Source: Bradyrhizobium sp. 164 (GTDB taxonomy: Bacteria; Pseudomonadota; Alphaproteobacteria; Rhizobiales; Xanthobacteraceae). From it: a DNA stretch of 64,000 nt. The notes under the pieces were generated by a model that searched no databases, was not told the origin of the DNA, and saw only the letters and a program-made list of their open reading frames with translations. The stretch is from the NCBI RefSeq assembly GCF_023073715.1, contig NZ_JADPKA010000006.1:186001-250000 (forward strand), given 5' to 3'. The position numbers and the translations under genes were made by a program. Of the stretch, positions 58,845-64,000 are shown piece after piece (position 1 is the first letter of the stretch; every line of letters begins with the position of its first letter).

Positions 58845-59666
58845 TCACCTCGGATCGAGCAGGTGCGCAAGGAACGCGCGCACATCGCTTGGCGCATCGA
58901 AGTGACCGTTCACGCCCATGGCGCGGCGGCCGACCGAGAAGGCGAGCCCGTTCATATCAGGCATGATCGCGAACACGGTCTCATCTGTGACGTCGTCACC
59001 GATGAACAGTGGACGACGCCCCCTGAAGGGCTCGTGCTTCATCAACTCGCGCACGCCGCTCGCCTTGGTGAAGCCTGAATGCTTGATCTCGCAGACGAAC
59101 TTGCCAGGCAGCACCTCGATCGGCGCACTGGGCAGGTCCGCGCGGATCAGCGACACGGATTCGTAGATCGCCTTCTCCGCATGTGGCGCCAGGCGGTAAT
59201 GTAGCGCAAGCGAGTAGCCCTTGTCCTCGAGCAGAATGCCCGGGCTGAGCTTGGCAATCGCAGCCAGCCGCCGCTTCAGCTCCTTGTCCAGCGGCGGCGC
59301 ATGCACGGCATCAGCTTCATTGTCCGCGGACAGCCGCATCTCTGCGCCGTGACCGGCGACGGCGCAAAACACGTCGGGGGCGAAAATCAGATCGATATCG
59401 TTGAGTGAGCGGCCGCTGACCAGCGCCAGCGCGCCTGACGTACATTCCACCAATCGGTTGAGCGTGTCCGAAAGCCCCGGCGGCACCCACACCTCGCGCG
59501 GCGTCGGCATCAGGTCGAGCAGCGTGCCGTCGATGTCGAGCAGGATCGCGGTCTCGTTCAGATGCGGCACGAGCGCGTGCGGCACCGGCACCGTTTCCGG
59601 CGTCTCGTCGTCACCAGGGATGGTGAGCTTCTCGTCCAATTCCATTTCCGCCAGTTCCGATTTCAT
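58845..59666 (-). CDS. otsB: Trehalose-6-phosphate phosphatase
   Basis: Dephosphorylates trehalose-6-phosphate. A 273-aa HAD phosphatase with D44-I-D46-G-T (ILLDIDGTLLDL), SGRSLNDIDLI and GDDVTDETVFA motifs. The N-terminal 30 residues are acidic. It starts three bases after the MFS stop, so the MFS gene and otsB are one transcript, and otsA follows. Together they make the osmoprotectant trehalose. Confidence 0.93.
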   Translation of the reverse strand: MKSELAEMELDEKLTIPGDDETPETVPVPHALVPHLNETAILLDIDGTLLDLMPTPREVWVPPGLSDTLNRLVECTSGALALVSGRSLNDIDLIFAPDVFCAVAGHGAEMRLSADNEADAVHAPPLDKELKRRLAAIAKLSPGILLEDKGYSLALHYRLAPHAEKAIYESVSLIRADLPSAPIEVLPGKFVCEIKHSGFTKASGVRELMKHEPFRGRRPLFIGDDVTDETVFAIMPDMNGLAFSVGRRAMGVNGHFDAPSDVRAFLAHLLDPR

Positions 59667-59669
59667 AGT

Positions 59670-61154
59670 CTACTCCATAAAGGCAAGCGGCCGTGCGATT
59701 TGTTCGAGCGATTTGCGCTCCGCCGAGACGGCATAGCGCCACGCCACGATTGCAGCCGTGATCATCAGGGCTGCCCCCAGCAGATAACCGGCGAATACGC
59801 TGGTGCGCGATCCCGTGTCGATCAGAACGCCGAACAGCGCCGGCCCGATCACGCCGCCGATGCCCGTGCCGACTGCATAGAATACCGCGATCGCCAGCGC
59901 GCGAACCTCTAAGGGAAAGTTCTCGCTGACGGTGAGATAGGCCGCGCTCGCGGCGGGCGAGGCGAAGAAGAAGATCACCATCCAGGCGATGGTCTGCCCC
60001 TGCGCGCTGAGCGCGCCGATCGAGAATAGATAGCCTGACAGCGCCAGCAGCAGGCCTGACATGCCATAGGTGAACATGATCATGGTGCGGCGGCCGAGCG
60101 TATCGAAGAGACGGCCGAGCAGCAGCGGGCCGAGGAAGTTGCCGGCGGCGAAGGGTAGCAGGTACCAGCCGACGTGATCGGCGCTGATGCCGTAGAAATC
60201 GGTCAACACCAGCGCGAAGGTGAAGAAGATGGCGTTATAGAAAAATGCCTGCGCGCTCATCAGCATGAGGCCGACCAGCGCGCGCTGTCGATAAACCGAG
60301 AACAGCGTGTGGATGACCTCGGCGATCGGCGTGTGATCGCGCATCCTCAGGCGGATCTTCGTAAAGCGACCGTCGCTCGTATCCTGGCCGTGTCCAATGA
60401 CCGAACGCTCGATCTCATCGGCGATCGCATGAGCCTCGTCGGGCCGACCATGGATCATCAACCAGCGCGGACTCTCCGGAATCCACATCCGCATCAACAG
60501 CACGACGAGGCCGAGCGTCGCGCCGATCAGATAGGCGAGGCGCCAGCCCATGTCGGGCCCCATCGCGGCAGGATCGAGCAGAACGATGGCTGCCACCGCG
60601 CCCATCGCAGCGCCGATCCAGAAGCTGCCGTTGATCACGAGATCGGTCCAGCCGCGATACCGCGCCGGCACCAGCTCCTGGATGGTTGAGTTGATCGCGG
60701 TGTATTCGCCGCCGATACCGGCACCGGTGAGGAAACGGAACACCGCGTAGCTCGCCACATCCCATGACAGAGCCGTCGCAGCCGTCGCCGAGAGGTAGAG
60801 CGCAAGCGTGATGAAGAACAATTTCTTGCGGCCGATGCGATCGGTAAGCCAGCCGAAGCCGAGCGCACCCAGCACCGCGCCGGCGAGATAGGCGGAATTG
60901 GCAATGCCGAGATCGAGATTGGAAAAATGCAGCGAGGGACTCTGCTTCAGCGCGCCCGAGAGCGCGCCGGCCAGGGTCACCTCGAGCCCGTCGAGGATCC
61001 AGGTGATGCCGAGCGCGAGCACGACGCGCGTGTGAAAGCCGCTCCACGGCAGCGCGTCGAGCCGCGAGGGGATGCTGGTCTCGACGATGCGATCCGTCGC
61101 CACCGCCGAGATCGCAGGTCCATAATTCAGCGCTGGGCTTTCCTGCAATTCCAT
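59670..61154 (-). CDS. MFS transporter
   Basis: A 494-aa twelve-helix major facilitator transporter of the sugar/aromatic acid type, with motif A (GWLTDRIGRKKLFF), motif B-like (RFLTGAGIGGEYTAINSTIQ) and a helix-6/7 loop WIPESPRWLMIHGRPDEA. The ATG at 61154 is chosen (MELQESPALNYG); a longer in-frame reading to 61322 is arginine-rich and unlikely. It precedes otsB by three bases. The substrate is not known; a link to trehalose or sugar transport is only positional. Confidence 0.85.
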   Translation of the reverse strand: MELQESPALNYGPAISAVATDRIVETSIPSRLDALPWSGFHTRVVLALGITWILDGLEVTLAGALSGALKQSPSLHFSNLDLGIANSAYLAGAVLGALGFGWLTDRIGRKKLFFITLALYLSATAATALSWDVASYAVFRFLTGAGIGGEYTAINSTIQELVPARYRGWTDLVINGSFWIGAAMGAVAAIVLLDPAAMGPDMGWRLAYLIGATLGLVVLLMRMWIPESPRWLMIHGRPDEAHAIADEIERSVIGHGQDTSDGRFTKIRLRMRDHTPIAEVIHTLFSVYRQRALVGLMLMSAQAFFYNAIFFTFALVLTDFYGISADHVGWYLLPFAAGNFLGPLLLGRLFDTLGRRTMIMFTYGMSGLLLALSGYLFSIGALSAQGQTIAWMVIFFFASPAASAAYLTVSENFPLEVRALAIAVFYAVGTGIGGVIGPALFGVLIDTGSRTSVFAGYLLGAALMITAAIVAWRYAVSAERKSLEQIARPLAFME

Positions 61155-61333
61155 CGCGTTGTTGCGTCTGATCAATGGAAGCGGCCCCGGTTCACATGGC
61201 GTGGACGGGGTCGATCCGATCATGGGGGTGCGGCATTCCGCCTGCCTGCGACAACGTCTGCCACGAGGTCGAGTTCCCTTGGGAACAGCCTCCAAGAACA
61301 TCCGTTTCCGATGGAGCTGCAAGGAGTTGACGC

Positions 61334-61708
61334 ATGGCTCAGGTCAGAAAGACGACACATTCGCGGAAGACAGGCGCGAGCAGCACCGCGCGCCGCAAGG
61401 CCAGCACGACACGCAAGAGGTCAAGCCGCCGCGCAGCACCGAAGCGATGGTCGCAACGTGTGACGAAGGAGAGCAACGCGCTCGATCTCAAGCACGGTGT
61501 GTTCAAGCTCAAGGACCCCAGGAAAATCGCGGGCTCCCTGAAGCGCTCGGCCGAGCACAGCTCGCGCCGCAAGACCGGCGCCTATCGCTCTGCGCTGTCG
61601 ATGCTGACGTTCTACATCAACCGCGCCGGCAAGACGCTACCGAAGACGCAGCGCACGCGACTGGAGCGCGCAAAGGTGGAGCTGAAGCGGGCTTTCGGGA
61701 AGGAGTGA
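61334..61708 (+). CDS. DUF3175 domain protein, basic
   Basis: A 124-aa very basic protein. The first 40 residues are rich in S, T, R and K (RKTTHSRKTGASSTARRKAS), and the rest carries the DUF3175 pattern: WSQRVTKESNALDLKHGVFK, DPRKIAGSLKRSAEHSSRRK and SALSMLTFYINRAGKTLPKT. Function unknown; the charge suggests nucleic-acid binding. It is divergent from the MFS gene. Confidence 0.83.
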   Translation: MAQVRKTTHSRKTGASSTARRKASTTRKRSSRRAAPKRWSQRVTKESNALDLKHGVFKLKDPRKIAGSLKRSAEHSSRRKTGAYRSALSMLTFYINRAGKTLPKTQRTRLERAKVELKRAFGKE

Positions 61709-61723
61709 GTTTCAGAGCTCCGC

Positions 61724-61859
61724 AGTCGTCCTGGACAAGCGAAGCGCTGATCCAGGACCCATCATCACAAGACGTGGTTTGGCGAAGACTCGGAGTTACC
61801 CGCTTCGCGCAGCAACGGTTTCCGGGGGGAATGGGTCCTGGCCTTGGCCAGCACGACGA
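61724..61859. repeat. Dispersed intergenic palindromic repeat, copy B
   Basis: Starts GTCGTCCTGGACAAGCG, continues GATCCAGGACCCAT and ends with ATGGGTCCTGG ... CACGACGAC. It is the full-length copy B of the element at 11031-11168. Confidence 0.75.
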
Positions 61860-61884
61860 CGGAGGAAGTGGCGCGGTCCGAGCG

Positions 61885-63918
61885 TCACGCCGCGCGGATA
61901 TTGGCCATGAAGCGGTCGAGTTCGGCGCGCAGGCGGGTGCTTTCGCTCGACAGCGTCTTGGCCGAGTTCAGCACCTCTTCCGAGGCCGAGCCGGTCTCGG
62001 CGGCGCCGCGGTTGACCTCGCCGATATCGGTGGCTGCGGTCTGGGTGCCCTGCGCGACGGTCTGGACGCTGCGGGCGATCTCCTGCGTCGCCGCGCCCTG
62101 CTGCTCGACGGCGCTCGCGATCGAGGTCGAGATCGACGAGATCTGGCCGATGGTCGCGCCGATCTCCTTGATCGCGGCAACCGATTCGGCCGTGGCGCCC
62201 TGCATGCCGGTGATATGCGAGGAGATTTCATCGGTCGCCTTCGCCGTCTGGCTCGCCAGCGACTTCACTTCGCTCGCAACCACGGCAAAGCCGCGGCCGG
62301 CCTCCCCGGCGCGCGCCGCCTCGATGGTGGCGTTGAGCGCCAGAAGATTGGTCTGCTCGGCAATCGCCGTGATCAGCTTGACGACCTCGCCGATCTGCTG
62401 GGCGGCATGCGACAGCTTGCCGATGCGGCCGTCGGTCTCCTTGGCCTGCACCACGGCGGCCTCGGCGATCCGGCTGGAATCGCGGACCTGGCGGCCGATC
62501 TCCTCGACCGAGGCCGAGAGCTCTTCGGTCGCGGTCGCGACCGACTGCATGTTGGAGGACGCCTGCTCGGAGACGCCGGCGACCTGGCTCGACAGGCTCT
62601 GCGTGGTCTCGGCGGTGCGGGTCAGCGTGGAGGCTGCCGATTCCAGCTGCACGGCGGAAGCCGAGACGTTGGAGACGATGGCGCCGACCGCGTTCTCGAA
62701 ATCGTCGGCGAAGCGGATCAGCTCGGCGCGCCGGCTTGCAGCCTGCTCCCGGTTCTGGGCTTCGCTGGCGGCGGCATCGCGCTCGGCCTTGGCCACCGCC
62801 TGAACCTTGAACTCCTCGACCGCTCCGGCCATCTCGCCGATCTCGTCCTTGCGACCAAGACCCGGCAGCACCACGTCGAAATTGCCCGAGGCCAGCTCCC
62901 GCATCGCCTTGCACATCGCAATCATCGGACGCGAGATGCCGTTCCCGAGCATCCAGGCCAGCGCGACACCGACGGCAAGGCCACCGAGCGCCATCATCAG
63001 CATCAGCCGCTCGGTGTCCCCGATCGTCGCATTGGCGCTCGCCTCGATGCGCTGCTGGTCGGCAGTCAGATCCGAGCGCAGTTCGCCCGAAAGTTTCACG
63101 ATGGACGCGGCCGTCTTGGTCATCTCGCCATTCAGCTTGACGATGACCTTCACGTTTTCGGTCAGCTTTACGAAGGAAGTACGATACTGCTTCAGGAGAT
63201 TGCCGATCTCGGTGACGCGGTCGGTGATCTTCTGGTCGTTCGCGTAGATCGAGACCAGCAAGGTCTCCAGGAACTTGATGCGGGCGATCACGCCATCGGC
63301 GGTCTTCGGCTCCGGCTTGGCAACGAAGGCGCTGACCGAGGTGGAGACCGCCAGATATTGCGAGGTGATGTCCTTGGCTGTGGTCTGGACGGATGCAAGA
63401 CCCGCCAGCGCCGCCGTGTCGCCGAGATCGTCGAACTTGAAGCGGATCTTGTTGCCGACGCTGTTGAGCTCATCGGCCGCGATCTTGTTGTTTTCGCGTG
63501 TCAGAGTGATGATCTCACTGAACACCTTCGTGAAGCGCTGGAACTCGGCCTCGAGCTTGCCGACCTGCTCGCGGCGCGCGGCGCCGGTCGTGGCGGACAA
63601 CGACTTGCCGATCGCGCCCCTCAGATTCTCTTCGGCGGCCTTGGCCGCGGTCTCGTCGTCGGCGGCCCCGGTCAGGGTGTAGGCCCGCGCCAGCCCCTGA
63701 TAGGCGATCAGTTCACGATCGACGGTCCGCGCCAGATCGGCTTCCGATACGCTGGTCCGATACGAGGCCACGGCGCCTGCGATCCGCTCGAAGCCGAAAT
63801 AGGCGAAAGCCATGCTGACGGCGAGGATGGCTAGCACCGCCACGAAGCCGAGGATGATTTTTGCGCGAAAACGCAGCGTTGGCAGCTTCGATGGTTTCGA
63901 CTTCGACTTGACCGACAT
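61885..63918 (-). CDS. Methyl-accepting chemotaxis protein
   Basis: A 677-aa chemoreceptor. A membrane helix at about 20-42 ([20 protein letters not shown]), a helical periplasmic sensor of HBM-like type, a second helix near 307-327 ([20 protein letters not shown]), a HAMP segment and the MA signalling domain follow. The signalling hairpin is conserved ([35 protein letters not shown]). The ATG at 63918 is preceded by a GGGG-rich ribosome site; in-frame codons to 63990 are outside the usual architecture. The ligand is not visible. Confidence 0.93.
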   Translation of the reverse strand: MSVKSKSKPSKLPTLRFRAKIILGFVAVLAILAVSMAFAYFGFERIAGAVASYRTSVSEADLARTVDRELIAYQGLARAYTLTGAADDETAAKAAEENLRGAIGKSLSATTGAARREQVGKLEAEFQRFTKVFSEIITLTRENNKIAADELNSVGNKIRFKFDDLGDTAALAGLASVQTTAKDITSQYLAVSTSVSAFVAKPEPKTADGVIARIKFLETLLVSIYANDQKITDRVTEIGNLLKQYRTSFVKLTENVKVIVKLNGEMTKTAASIVKLSGELRSDLTADQQRIEASANATIGDTERLMLMMALGGLAVGVALAWMLGNGISRPMIAMCKAMRELASGNFDVVLPGLGRKDEIGEMAGAVEEFKVQAVAKAERDAAASEAQNREQAASRRAELIRFADDFENAVGAIVSNVSASAVQLESAASTLTRTAETTQSLSSQVAGVSEQASSNMQSVATATEELSASVEEIGRQVRDSSRIAEAAVVQAKETDGRIGKLSHAAQQIGEVVKLITAIAEQTNLLALNATIEAARAGEAGRGFAVVASEVKSLASQTAKATDEISSHITGMQGATAESVAAIKEIGATIGQISSISTSIASAVEQQGAATQEIARSVQTVAQGTQTAATDIGEVNRGAAETGSASEEVLNSAKTLSSESTRLRAELDRFMANIRAA

Positions 63919-64000
63919 TCCCCCACCCCATTCCATTCGCGGAAAACCAGGCGCAGCCCGGAAGCAGCCCGCTTCCTGACCCTCCGGCACGTTACGGGGC

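Noticed and set aside
61159..63834. An 891-codon rightward open frame.
   Set aside because: It is opposite the chemoreceptor gene and runs through the DUF3175 gene and a repeat. No family signal.

Overview
The window is a high-GC stretch of an alphaproteobacterial chromosome, most likely Bradyrhizobium or a close relative. This is inferred from gene content and order: secA beside a parvulin-type PPIase and argJ; PTS-Ntr ptsP between lysC and prfA-prmC; DUF4167 after prmC; a phaA/phaB/phaR storage-polymer locus; divergent acdR/acdS for ACC deaminase; metY-metA; and otsB-otsA. There is no rRNA, no CRISPR array, and a single tRNA.

Layout. 1-10 kb: secA (its 3' end lies outside the window), a secreted PPIase, argJ, a TadG-like vWA protein, mutT, a methyltransferase, then a tight comF-grxC-nitrilase-DUF1178 run. 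10-20 kb: an EamA transporter, ubiG, a PH-domain membrane protein, lysC, ptsP, prfA, prmC and DUF4167. 20-31 kb: gloB, a cupin, a second EamA transporter, the PHB genes with divergent phaR, an aminotransferase, an HSL-type esterase and a degenerate PilZ-PAS-PAS-GGDEF diguanylate cyclase. 31-42.6 kb: acdR/acdS, recQ, a polysaccharide deacetylase, a metY-metA operon, an amidase with a lysine-rich tail, and an MFS/LysR divergent pair. 56.4-64 kb: tRNA-Ser(GGA), a small secreted protein, an MFS-otsB-otsA cluster, DUF3175 and a chemoreceptor.

The accessory part is a 13.8-kb integrated element from 42588 to 56414. It sits at the 3' end of tRNA-Ser(GGA) and is bounded by a 14-bp direct repeat of the tRNA end (42588-42601 and 56401-56414). 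A second pair of near-identical 22-bp sequences (42664-42685 and 56256-56277) lies just inside the two ends and looks like integrase arm sites. It carries a P4-type tyrosine recombinase, two small HTH regulators, a capsid-E-like protein with a helical upstream partner, a 315-aa unknown protein, a primase/SF3-helicase-like protein, an iteron-like GTTGCC cluster, a lone periplasmic binding-protein gene, and a large SIR2 defence-type gene. That gene is split in two by an apparent single-base loss in a T run at 44500-44503. I see no terminase, portal or tail genes, so the element looks like a phage satellite or its remnant rather than a prophage.

Several intergenic gaps hold imperfect palindromic repeats, one type in three copies, and clear hairpin terminators follow several of the genes.
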